DNA of 21,255 nt from an uncultured Clostridia bacterium (GTDB taxonomy: Bacteria; Bacillota; Clostridia; UBA1381; UMGS1253). A program made the translations under genes and the position numbers. Below, piece after piece: positions 6,437 to 13,948 of this stretch (positions are counted from its first letter, which is position 1; each line of letters opens with the position of its first letter). The notes under the pieces were generated by a model. The model did not search any database and was not told where the DNA came from. It saw only the letters and a list, made by a program, of their open reading frames with translations. The stretch spans positions 1-21,255 of the forward strand of contig CAKSHB010000023.1 of the NCBI GenBank assembly GCA_934456295.1, read 5' to 3'.

Positions 6437-9304
6437 TTACCACCCCCTAACTATCTTACTATTTTTATCGGATAATGCGTTATCCACACTATCCACACCT
6501 ACAACAACAGGTCGATCCATTGCTCTAATAGCATCCGGATAGTAGTTATTCATTAATGTAATAACTTGATCTAATCGTTGTGTGACCACATTGTATCGAT
6601 CACTCATAGCTTCTCTGATATAATTTTGCAACACATCAATTGGAGCTATTGCCTCAGGTCCAGCTTCACCAACACCCTGATATCCCAAACGTGTATCAAA
6701 AATGGTTGGCTTTTTAAAGATCGCTCCTAGTTTATTCCAAGACACATGAAAAGATGGTAACGTACCTTTACCAGCGATTCCCCAAGGTGGTTTACCTCCT
6801 GATACATTGACTTTAGGCAAGCTCAAATGTAACTTAGGCTTAATACCATTAAAGATTCCACTGACTATACTACGTATATTACGTACAGCACTACTAACCG
6901 CTGATTTAGCTAAATCAATCGGTGTTGTAATTGCTGTTTTAATTGCGTTCCATGCATTCTTTGTTACGGATTTTATTCCATTCCATGCGCTAGATACTAC
7001 TGATTTAATACCTGTTACCGCTGAGGATACGATACCTTTTACAGCGTTGATTGGTACGGATACGGCGGACTTAATAGCATTCCACACACTTGTTGTTATA
7101 GATTTAATTCCGTTCCATACCGTAGTAATAACAGATTTTATAGTGTTTGTGACTGTAGAAACCGCTGATCGTATACCGTTAAATACGGTTGTTATAATAG
7201 ATTTAATACCATTAACTACCGGTCTTAGAAAACTTGTAATACCGTTCCATACCGTAGTTGTTATACTCTTAATACTATTCCATACGGTAGTAACAATAAG
7301 CCTGATACCTTTAAATACAGTTGTGAAAAGTGTTAAATAACCATTAATGATCGGTACTAATATATTCATGATAATAGCGAATCCAACCATCAAGATTGTT
7401 TTAATAGCTTCTACGACTGTACTTACAACATTTCGGATTGTTTCAAATGCGACTGTGAACGCGGTTTTAATACTTTCCAATATTGGAGTTACAGCGTCTT
7501 TTAATGTCGTAAAAGCTGTAGGTATTGTCTCCGTGAAAAACGTCACAATTGCTTGTACAACATTAGTTACTATGTCTTTTACTGCTGTAAATGCGTTATT
7601 GACTGTATTTCTAAATGTCTCACAATGTGTATACGCATAAATCAAACCAGCTACTAAACCAGCTATCAGTCCGACTATTACGAGTATAGGATTAGCCATA
7701 AGCACACCCCATAATCCTTTAATACCAGACATAACACTTTGTACACCTGTTAAAATTTTAGGTGCAAATTCCATAATTGTACCGATCGCACTTAGTAAGT
7801 TACCGATCGCAATTAATAACGGAGCTATTGAGGCTACGACTGCCATAATAATAAGTATTACAGTACGTTGTGCATTACTCATAGTATTTAATTTATCTAC
7901 GAATCCCTGAATAGCACTAACAACTCCTCGTATCATTGGCATTAACATTTCTCCAAATGATATAGCTAATTCCTCGAGCTGTGATTTTAATATTGTCAAC
8001 TGACCTTTTAAGTTATTGTTCATTGTATCAGCCATATTTTTAGCACATCCTGTACTATTATTAATAGCTGTATTCAATTTTTCAACATCTTTAGGAGCCG
8101 CATTAATAACTGACAACATACCGGCTGTAGCTTCTTTACCAAATATAGTAGCGACCGCGCTAGTCTTTTCAGATTCAGATAATCCACCTAAACTACTACG
8201 TAGATTGTCTACCACCTGATTCCATGATTTCATAGACCCATCGCTATTAGTAATTGATATTCCATATTTATCCATAGCCTGTTGCATGGCGTTAGTTGGT
8301 TTTGCTAAGTTAATCATAGCCGTTTTAAGGGATGTACCCGCCTGAGATCCTTTTACTCCAGCATTGGCCATAAGACCTAAGGATTCTGTAACCTCTTCGA
8401 GTGAATATCCCATTGCACCGGCTGTAGAAGCGCAGTATTTATAAGATTCTCCCAATAAAGATACATTCGTATTAGCATTACTAGAAGCGGCCGCCATAAC
8501 GTCAGCCATACGTCCTGATTCTTTTGCTGACAATCCAAACGCTGTCAACCCATCCGTTAATATATCCGATGTTTTAGCTAAGTCCTCGCCTGAGGCACTA
8601 GCTAAATTCATTACTCCGGAGACACCTTTTAACATATCTTTGGTTTTCCATCCGGCCATAGCCATATACGACATTGCGTCGGCACTTTCGGAAGCACTAA
8701 ATTTTGTTTGCGCTCCCATTTCACGAGCTTTATTTCTCAAAGCTTGTAAATCTTTACCAGTAGCACCAGAAATGGCGGATACATTACTCATAGACGTGTC
8801 AAAATCTGCTGTCGTTTTTACCGCCATAGCACCGATCGCGCTAATCGCACCTGTTACAGGTATCATTTTTTGACCAGCGTTTTGTAATTTATCTCCTACA
8901 TCTTTAATTTTTTCACCATATGCAACAATCTGTTGAACACCGACAGAGCCAAACTTTTTTTGTTGTTCAGTTAGACTCTTTAATTTTTGATTAGTTAAAG
9001 CAATCTCTCTTTCAAGATTTCGGTACTCTTCCTCCGTCATTTCAATTTCTCCGGAGTCTACTTTTTTTAATACCTCATTCAGAGCTTCTTGTTTTTTCTT
9101 TGTTTCCTCGATGGATTTTTTTAATAAATCCTGTTTTTGTTTTAGAAGAGTAACATTACCGGGATCAAATTTTAAAAGAGTATTAACTCCTTTTAATTCA
9201 GTTTGTAATGACTTACTTAACGTAGTGGCCTCTTTTAAGGATCGTCCTAACTCGGTTGTATCGCCTCCGATTTTTACAGTAATACCTTTAATCCCTCCGG
9301 CCAT
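6437..9304 (-). CDS. Tail tape measure protein, TP901 family
   Basis: 955 residues from the ATG preceded by AAAGGAGGGGTAAT; an earlier in-frame ATG at 9322 lies inside that ribosome binding site. The N-terminus (about 1-130) is charged and coiled-coil-like, with TTELGRSLKEATTLSKSLQTEL. The TP901-type core follows (about 165-400): TTADFDTSMSNVSAISGATG, SYMAMAGWKTKDM, EVTESLGLMANAGVKGSQAGTSLK. Hydrophobic segments occur near 490-520 and 545-570. Residues about 660-830 are repeats of roughly 11 residues of the TTVWNGIKSI type, regular Trp/Phe-spaced helix typical of tape measures. The protein sets tail length; at the usual rough 0.15 nm per residue this predicts a tail of about 140 nm. Confidence 0.92.
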   Translation of the reverse strand: MAGGIKGITVKIGGDTTELGRSLKEATTLSKSLQTELKGVNTLLKFDPGNVTLLKQKQDLLKKSIEETKKKQEALNEVLKKVDSGEIEMTEEEYRNLEREIALTNQKLKSLTEQQKKFGSVGVQQIVAYGEKIKDVGDKLQNAGQKMIPVTGAISAIGAMAVKTTADFDTSMSNVSAISGATGKDLQALRNKAREMGAQTKFSASESADAMSYMAMAGWKTKDMLKGVSGVMNLASASGEDLAKTSDILTDGLTAFGLSAKESGRMADVMAAASSNANTNVSLLGESYKYCASTAGAMGYSLEEVTESLGLMANAGVKGSQAGTSLKTAMINLAKPTNAMQQAMDKYGISITNSDGSMKSWNQVVDNLRSSLGGLSESEKTSAVATIFGKEATAGMLSVINAAPKDVEKLNTAINNSTGCAKNMADTMNNNLKGQLTILKSQLEELAISFGEMLMPMIRGVVSAIQGFVDKLNTMSNAQRTVILIIMAVVASIAPLLIAIGNLLSAIGTIMEFAPKILTGVQSVMSGIKGLWGVLMANPILVIVGLIAGLVAGLIYAYTHCETFRNTVNNAFTAVKDIVTNVVQAIVTFFTETIPTAFTTLKDAVTPILESIKTAFTVAFETIRNVVSTVVEAIKTILMVGFAIIMNILVPIINGYLTLFTTVFKGIRLIVTTVWNSIKSITTTVWNGITSFLRPVVNGIKSIITTVFNGIRSAVSTVTNTIKSVITTVWNGIKSITTSVWNAIKSAVSVPINAVKGIVSSAVTGIKSVVSSAWNGIKSVTKNAWNAIKTAITTPIDLAKSAVSSAVRNIRSIVSGIFNGIKPKLHLSLPKVNVSGGKPPWGIAGKGTLPSFHVSWNKLGAIFKKPTIFDTRLGYQGVGEAGPEAIAPIDVLQNYIREAMSDRYNVVTQRLDQVITLMNNYYPDAIRAMDRPVVVGVDSVDNALSDKNSKIVRGW

Positions 9305-9305
9305 A

Positions 9306-9922
9306 TTACCCCTCCTTTCCAAACTTACTACGTAACGCTTCTCGATCCGGTTTTGTTTGCTCTAATCTCCAGGCGTTATCTAAGTACTTAACTCCGTCCT
9401 CAGTTTGTGAGAGTCTATGTATAAATGCGTCGCGCCTAAATTGTAAATAGTCCAGGTAATCTAATCCCTGGACTTGTAATATGTTTAGACCTGTATACTC
9501 AGCAACTAAATGCTCCCAGGTCGTTGTTATCTTATATTTGTGACCCTTACTATCATTTTTTGATAACGGATAATAAGGGAGTCTTAGTTTTTTCTGTTTG
9601 TTACTTCATCGATGAATTTCATATAGGTTTCGAAAAAGATTGTGATATCTTCAAAGTCAAAAATTTCTTCGAGAAATTCTTTCGAAATCTTAACTCCACC
9701 TTTGTTACGACTCATAACCTTAGCGCAAGCACTGTATAAGTTATCAGTACTGTCTAAGTCCGTTTCATCCTCGTTGATATTATTTAATTCATCCTGTAAC
9801 TCTAATAAATCATCCATGATCGCTTTCGTTGGAGTACCGATCATAATCGTTGTGTTATCTTCATCCGAAAACGTAACCGTCAGATACGTCTTTTTTACTT
9901 TGTTAAAATTTAATTGTTTCAT
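9306..9922 (-). CDS. Tail assembly chaperone frameshift product (gpGT-like)
   Basis: The chaperone frame (9922 to 9584) runs into AGA AAA AAC TAA. The heptamer A AAA AAC (9593-9587) is in the exact phase for -1 slippage. Shifting there opens a 93-residue extension, starting LRLPYYPLSK and ending KSKFGKEG-like (RSKFGKEG), with stop at 9308-9306. The extension contains LDYLDYLQFRRDAFIHRL and YLDNAWRLEQTKPDREALR, the conserved pattern of gpT-type chaperone extensions in Gram-positive siphophages. The long product would recruit the tape measure while the short one coats it. The extension stop is two bases before the tape measure start codon. Without the frameshift, 9305-9583 would look like an unexplained gap. 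Confidence 0.88.
9544..9593 (-). promoter_or_regulatory. Programmed -1 frameshift signal
   Basis: Slippery heptamer AAAAAAC at 9593-9587 with the zero-frame stop immediately after it. Seven bases further on, CCCTTA (9579-9574) can pair with TAAGGG (9549-9544); GAC/GTC extends the stem across a bulge, and TATCA/TGATA can form a smaller hairpin inside. Slippery site, spacing and downstream stem match the established arrangement for ribosomal -1 frameshifting. Confidence 0.8.
9584..9922 (-). CDS. Tail assembly chaperone, short form (gpG-like)
   Basis: 112 residues, starting after GGAGGTAATAAC. Acidic and helical, with no enzymatic motif: it has KTYLTVTFSDEDNTTIMIGTPTKAIMDDLLELQDEL early on and ends KFIDEVTNRKN. 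Its place between the major tail protein and the tape measure, and the -1 slippery site in its last codons, identify it as the short chaperone. It would be made in excess over the frameshifted form. An intrinsic terminator lies just upstream of its ribosome binding site. Confidence 0.85.
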   Translation of the reverse strand: MKQLNFNKVKKTYLTVTFSDEDNTTIMIGTPTKAIMDDLLELQDELNNINEDETDLDSTDNLYSACAKVMSRNKGGVKISKEFLEEIFDFEDITIFFETYMKFIDEVTNRKN

Positions 9923-9944
9923 GTTATTACCTCCGCATATAAAA

Positions 9945-9977
9945 AAGAGGCAAAAGATTTTTACGTCTTTGCCTCTT
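9945..9977 (-). terminator. Intrinsic terminator after the major tail protein gene
   Basis: AAGAGGCAAAAGA (9945-9957) pairs with TCTTTGCCTCTT (9966-9977) with one bulge. On the - strand the stem is followed by six T's (9946-9941), the signature of a rho-independent stop for leftward transcription. It lies between the abundant major tail protein and the less abundant chaperone and tape measure, so partial termination would set their ratio. Confidence 0.85.
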
Positions 9978-9994
9978 AATCATTTATGTATTTA

Positions 9995-10555
9995 TTAACC
10001 CTCGCCGTTTGTAGTCATTTGTTCGATATACTGAATCAGTGTACCCTCTTCGTCCATTGGGAGACACTTAAACTCAGCGTCAATTACTGTTTCTGCGTCT
10101 TTTGCGAACGCAAGGCTAAATCCACCCTGGTTTACACCGCGGATGATAATCCAAACGTCGCCATCGATCTTATCCTCATGATGAAAACAAATAACGTAAG
10201 ATTTACCATCATGGTTTCCTACACCACCAATTTTTACAGTACGTAAACCTCCCTCTTCGGAGACTCTCGCCGTACTACATAACTGCTTAAGTGTTTTACC
10301 GTTCCAAGTCATTACACCAGATTTAAGTGTAGCCTCTTCTTCGGTGATGATAGTTTTACAAGCCTTTCCTGTATCATCTTTAGCGTCATACCATGTACCT
10401 TTGTATTCAAGTGTTGCTCCACCCTGGATACGACCTAAAAGATCTGCTTCGGTAAATTCTGTATGCTGTGGGATTGTATCCGTATATTCTTTAATCATAA
10501 GATCGCCTGATCCTAATGTAATGACCTCGGCGTCTCTATTCTTTTTAGTAGCCAT
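9995..10555 (-). CDS. Major tail protein
   Basis: 186 residues, starting after AGGAGGTAGAAT. The sequence resembles short phi13-like major tail (tube) proteins: an N-terminal DAEVITLGSGDLMIKEY strand region, then GRIQGGATLEYKGTWYDAKDDTGKACKTIITEEEATLKSGVMTWNGKTLKQLC, and a C-terminal VDAEFKCLPMDEEGTLIQYIE. It would polymerise into the tail tube around the tape measure. Gene order (connector genes upstream, terminator and chaperone downstream) fits exactly. Confidence 0.85.
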   Translation of the reverse strand: MATKKNRDAEVITLGSGDLMIKEYTDTIPQHTEFTEADLLGRIQGGATLEYKGTWYDAKDDTGKACKTIITEEEATLKSGVMTWNGKTLKQLCSTARVSEEGGLRTVKIGGVGNHDGKSYVICFHHEDKIDGDVWIIIRGVNQGGFSLAFAKDAETVIDAEFKCLPMDEEGTLIQYIEQMTTNGEG

Positions 10556-10558
10556 ATT

Positions 10559-10888
10559 CTACCTCCTTAATTTTTCTACATAATCAAAATCATATGTTAC
10601 CTGGTACAATTGTTCCTCTTGTATCCAATAACGATCTTGTTTTTCGTACTCGAGTCCCATCGTATCTAGAACATTTTCAATACGATGCTCCGCCTCCGGA
10701 TCAGGAGTCTGAGAGTACAACTCGATAGTGTAACTATGTTCTTTGAGCATATTAGATTTATCGGACCCTCTGCTTGTATAAGAATCTAAATAAATCACAT
10801 ATGTCGATTTTGGAGGCTTTAAAAATCTTGTTTCTTTAAAGGTTTTATCCTCTTCAAAACCGGCTTTACTTAATATCTGTTTAACCAT
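10559..10888 (-). CDS. Tail terminator / tail completion protein candidate
   Basis: 109 residues, mixed alpha/beta, with TYVIYLDSYTSRGSDKSNMLKEHSYTIELYSQ near the middle and a C-terminal QLYQVTYDFDYVEKLRR. Size and position directly before the major tail protein match the tail terminator/neck proteins of HK97-like siphophages. The call rests on position more than on motifs. It overlaps the end of the gp10-like gene by 8 bases. Confidence 0.65.
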   Translation of the reverse strand: MVKQILSKAGFEEDKTFKETRFLKPPKSTYVIYLDSYTSRGSDKSNMLKEHSYTIELYSQTPDPEAEHRIENVLDTMGLEYEKQDRYWIQEEQLYQVTYDFDYVEKLRR

Positions 10889-11267
10889 TTTTTATAACCT
10901 CCTCGATCGCCTTAATATATTCTTCTATAATTGAATCAGTCGCATTTTTAATAAAGTGTGTACCTCCAACTCGTCCGCCGTTACGTTTCGCGTGTCCATT
11001 TTCTAACAAATGAGATAAGCGATATTCTGACCCGCTAACATACCAGGTATATTCTGCTCCGAAACTATTGTTTCGCGTCTGTTTACTCGTTATATGCTTA
11101 TAATATCGGGGCCTGTGTTTTGGCGCGGTTGCTTTCGTTTCCTTTACTAATTTGTCCATGCTCTCTTTAGCCTTTTGTTTTGTACCCTCTACAACGGATT
11201 TATTATAATTTTCAAGAGCTGTCTTTATCTCCTCGCTTAACTGGTCTATAGATATACCGCTGTTCAA
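10881..11267 (-). CDS. HK97 gp10-like head-tail / tail completion protein
   Basis: 128 residues. The start is TTG, overlapping the previous stop as TTGA, with GGGAG about ten bases before it. The sequence has a helical N-terminus and the family stretch TAPKHRPRYYKHITSKQ, then EYRLSHLLENGHAKRNGGRVGGTHFIKNA, where the HLLE-GH and the C-terminal helix are typical of the HK97 gp10 family. These proteins act at the head-tail interface. Confidence 0.82.
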   Translation of the reverse strand: MNSGISIDQLSEEIKTALENYNKSVVEGTKQKAKESMDKLVKETKATAPKHRPRYYKHITSKQTRNNSFGAEYTWYVSGSEYRLSHLLENGHAKRNGGRVGGTHFIKNATDSIIEEYIKAIEEVIKNG

Positions 11268-11575
11268 TAGGATACTCCCAGGATCTTAACGCTTCTATGC
11301 TGTAACATATAATCGTCATAATCCTCAATCGAAAACGGTACACCCTGGTAAATAATGCGGTACGCCTGTAAATTAAAACTAATATCTTCAAGATCGCTAA
11401 AGTATCTAATCTCAAACGTAAGATTTTTCTTACTGCGAATAGATCCAGCGTCTAAATACTGATTGTCAGTTTTTGTTTTATTTATAGACGCGTGAACAAG
11501 GTACACATCTTCCCAAGTTTCCGTAGTTTCGTTAATTCTTTGGATAGAGATCGGTCTGTCGTATGTTCTACTCAT
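11264..11575 (-). CDS. Head-tail adaptor (stopper) protein
   Basis: 103 residues, starting after GAGGAGGGGATCGC. The sequence MSRTYDRPISIQRINETTETWEDVYLVHASINKTK, followed by TFEIRYFSDLEDI and YRIIYQGVPFSIEDYDDY, is the SPP1 gp16/phage head-tail joining family pattern. It would close the portal-connector channel and join it to the tail. It overlaps the connector gene by 8 bases and the gp10-like gene by 4. Confidence 0.85.
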   Translation of the reverse strand: MSRTYDRPISIQRINETTETWEDVYLVHASINKTKTDNQYLDAGSIRSKKNLTFEIRYFSDLEDISFNLQAYRIIYQGVPFSIEDYDDYMLQHRSVKILGVSY

Positions 11576-11873
11576 GCGATCCCCTCCTCAACTCGAGGCG
11601 TAATTGTAAAGACATTGATTCTACTAGTTTTCGCGTACTGGAAGAAACTGTAGCTGTTAACTCTCGATTATCATAAAAATCGGCTACAAGGAGTAAGGCT
11701 AACTCCTTAGCTCGTGGATCATCAGTCGGATAATTGTTACCGATCGATCCTTTTAAGTAAGCGTCGGCGGTATTGATCGCCCGATTGATATTCGTTATAA
11801 CCGCATCGTCCGGGTAATCAATACCGAGGTGAGCTAGTACATCATCGACACTTACTACATTTGTATTACTCAT
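11568..11873 (-). CDS. Head-tail connector protein (gp6-like)
   Basis: 101 residues, mostly helical: SVDDVLAHLGIDYPDDAVITNINRAINTADAYLKGSIG, then KELALLLVADFYDNRELTATVSSSTRKLVESMSLQLRLELRR. This is the HK97 gp6/DNA-packaging connector pattern. A ring of these sits under the portal. Position just after the capsid gene agrees. Confidence 0.88.
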   Translation of the reverse strand: MSNTNVVSVDDVLAHLGIDYPDDAVITNINRAINTADAYLKGSIGNNYPTDDPRAKELALLLVADFYDNRELTATVSSSTRKLVESMSLQLRLELRRGSHE

Positions 11874-11894
11874 ACCGACGCCCTCCTTTTGTTA

Positions 11895-13112
11895 TTAATT
11901 AGATGCGGATACAGTTGGTGCTGTATCGATACATCCGTAGTAATAAGCGTCCTTATCAAGTTCTTTGTAATCGTCTCTTAAGATTGCTCTAATAAGAGTC
12001 ATGTTCATAGCGAACGCGTTAAAAGATCCGATAACTGCTACGTCGGAAGCTTTTAAAGACATAGACTGTCTGTTATATTTACGGATACCAGCTTTCAGAT
12101 CGCCGATAATAAATGGTACTTTAGCGCCATTAGACTCGAATCCTTTGTTAGGTTTTACAGATACAGGTACAACTGTAGTACCACAGCGTAACTGTACTTT
12201 AGCGGAGTCTGTAGGATCTGGATTAAGTAAAGGTCTACCGTTCGCATCTTTTAAAGTGTCGAGATACTGTAAACCATCGTCATTAGTGATAATCTTAGCG
12301 TTAGCCTTATAAGCCTGTCCTAAGATCACATTTATAATTTTTTTAACACCATCGATACCGTCTTTAATTTCAGTAACGCCTGCTGTTGTTTCATATTTTC
12401 CTGATCCTTTAGGGTTTTTGTGAGCTTTAATGATTTCCATGATTTTACTATTAGCTGTAGCAACATTCGCACGACCTAACCAGTCAGTTACAACATTCAT
12501 GATGTTAGCATCGGAATCGCTCACAAGGTCATTGGATACAGGCATAAATCCAGCTCTGTCTTTAATACTGTATGAGATTCGTTCAAACTGAGGTGCTGTA
12601 ATTTCTTTTGTAATACTTCCGTTTTCATCAAGATCAATAAACGCTTCAACGTCAGCTTTTGTCTGATAAGTACGAGATCCTTTATTAGTAGATACATTCT
12701 CTTCTGAGATTTCAGCTAAGAAAGAAGCTTCTGCTTCTGGCCAGTGATTAACCTGTGTTCTAACGTCGTCCGGAACTGTATAACCACCATCTTCGTCGGT
12801 AGTTTCGTTTAACATCTTGTCAGCACCGTATTTCTTTGGATTCATGATAGCTCTAACCTGTTTAGCGATCATTTCCTCATCTGTTACTTCTTTCTCAGGT
12901 TTTACCTGAACTGGATCCACTACTGGTTCCGTAACACTCTGTCCGCCTGACATTTTTTCAGCTTCATAGATTCTTTTTTCTGTATCATATGCTCTCTGTA
13001 ATTCGTCTACTTCATCCATGATCGCCGATGCTTTTTCTACATCTTCCATGTTTTTAGCTTCGTTTGTTTTCTCCTGAATTTTTGCTAAAATTTCTCTCAT
13101 TTTTCTATTCAT
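11895..13112 (-). CDS. Major capsid protein, HK97 fold, with N-terminal delta domain
   Basis: 405 residues. Residues 1-55 form a charged coiled coil (KMREILAKIQEKTNEAKNMEDVEKASAIMDEVDELQRAYD) that serves as a built-in scaffold, removed by the protease next door in this family. A polar linker runs to about 100. The mature part starts near NETTDEDGGYTVPDDVRTQVNHW and continues with AEISEENVSTNKGSRTYQTKADVEAFIDL (E-loop area), RISYSIKDRAGFMPVSNDLVSDS and ASDVAVIGSFNAFAMNMTLIRAILRDDYKELD. The cleavage site was not determined. Ribosome binding site GAGGAATAATT overlaps the protease gene end. Confidence 0.93.
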   Translation of the reverse strand: MNRKMREILAKIQEKTNEAKNMEDVEKASAIMDEVDELQRAYDTEKRIYEAEKMSGGQSVTEPVVDPVQVKPEKEVTDEEMIAKQVRAIMNPKKYGADKMLNETTDEDGGYTVPDDVRTQVNHWPEAEASFLAEISEENVSTNKGSRTYQTKADVEAFIDLDENGSITKEITAPQFERISYSIKDRAGFMPVSNDLVSDSDANIMNVVTDWLGRANVATANSKIMEIIKAHKNPKGSGKYETTAGVTEIKDGIDGVKKIINVILGQAYKANAKIITNDDGLQYLDTLKDANGRPLLNPDPTDSAKVQLRCGTTVVPVSVKPNKGFESNGAKVPFIIGDLKAGIRKYNRQSMSLKASDVAVIGSFNAFAMNMTLIRAILRDDYKELDKDAYYYGCIDTAPTVSASN

Positions 13113-13114
13113 AA

Positions 13115-13948
13115 TTATTCCTCACTTTCTTTTTCTACATTAAAAAAGGACTCTGCGTTTTTAACTCTCTGAGCTAATAAACGAGCGTCCATTTCTTTGT
13201 TTTTAAGTTCGTTTTCGGTATTTTTTGTATCGATTTCAGGATCTTTGATCGGTTTACTAAATCCAATCGATTTATGAGTACCGGCTCGAGGTTGAGCTGG
13301 TACAGCTACAAAAGATAATTCATTAGCTTCTTTTGCACCTGATAAAAGCATTTTACAACGCTTTTTTGATCCTTTAGCTGATCCATCCTCTACGGTATAC
13401 TCGATACCAGGCCAATGACGACAATAATCTTTCATGTTATCAGTTCCGCAAATATTACAGATCATTTTGCTTGGTACTGTAGAGGTAGAAACCTCTTTTT
13501 TAATACCTCCCATGATTTCAGCTATAAGATCCTTATTAGAGTCTGTCTTAATCATATAGATTTTAGCGATTAACTCTGTATGTAACTCTCCTAGCTCTGT
13601 TTGTTTATTAGCGTCCTGGACAAGCTCTGTATCATAGATACGAGCGATCTGATTATCAGCCATGCGGCGATGATCCTTTAACATTGTCTTACCTGGATAC
13701 AGTTTTTTAAGATCCTGTAATGATTTAAGATTAAACGGCATATAATTACGATCATCTTGTTCGTTATCCGCAATACTCGCTTTAAAAATAAAAACATCAT
13801 CGGCGCTAACAGGACTTAGTGTATATTTGTTAATCTTTTTAAGATCAACGTCCGTCACTTCTAACGGTGATACGCTAGCGGTCTTGCATATAACACCAGG
13901 GATCGCCTCAGGATCGTTATAATCTAGTGTCAATTTATCATTAGACAT
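13115..13948 (-). CDS. Prohead protease with Cys/His insertion
   Basis: 277 residues from the ATG preceded by GGGAGGAGGTAAAAATA; an upstream in-frame ATG at 13987 lies inside the portal gene and lacks such a site. His93 (MLKDHRR) and Ser154 (KKEVSTST) lie at the spacing expected for the HK97-type protease His/Ser pair, and ELSFVAVPAQPRAG (210-223) matches the family's late conserved strand. Between them residues 164-198 carry Cys164, Cys167, Cys176, His178 and Cys198 (CNICG, CRHW, RCKM), which looks like a metal-binding insert. The C-terminal 40 residues are charged and coiled-coil-like. It lies between portal and capsid, overlapping the portal end by 8 bases. Confidence 0.82.
   Translation of the reverse strand: MSNDKLTLDYNDPEAIPGVICKTASVSPLEVTDVDLKKINKYTLSPVSADDVFIFKASIADNEQDDRNYMPFNLKSLQDLKKLYPGKTMLKDHRRMADNQIARIYDTELVQDANKQTELGELHTELIAKIYMIKTDSNKDLIAEIMGGIKKEVSTSTVPSKMICNICGTDNMKDYCRHWPGIEYTVEDGSAKGSKKRCKMLLSGAKEANELSFVAVPAQPRAGTHKSIGFSKPIKDPEIDTKNTENELKNKEMDARLLAQRVKNAESFFNVEKESEE

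Noticed and set aside
6860..7300. CRISPR-like repeats
   Set aside because: The repeats are in frame, degenerate and encode the tape measure helix; there are no regular unique spacers.
6807..7340. 177-codon open frame on the + strand inside the tape measure gene
   Set aside because: It mirrors the tape measure repeats, has low-complexity hydrophobic Thr/Ile/Val/Leu content and no ribosome binding site. The same applies to the + strand frames at 7347-7640, 8016-8219, 8640-8873 and 9111-9335.
9642..10246. + strand frames opposite the chaperone and major tail protein genes
   Set aside because: Shadows of well-supported leftward genes with no translation signals; the first also runs through the terminator stem.
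11212..11415. 67-codon leftward frame overlapping the adaptor and gp10-like genes
   Set aside because: Both overlapped genes have family patterns and coupled starts; this frame has neither.
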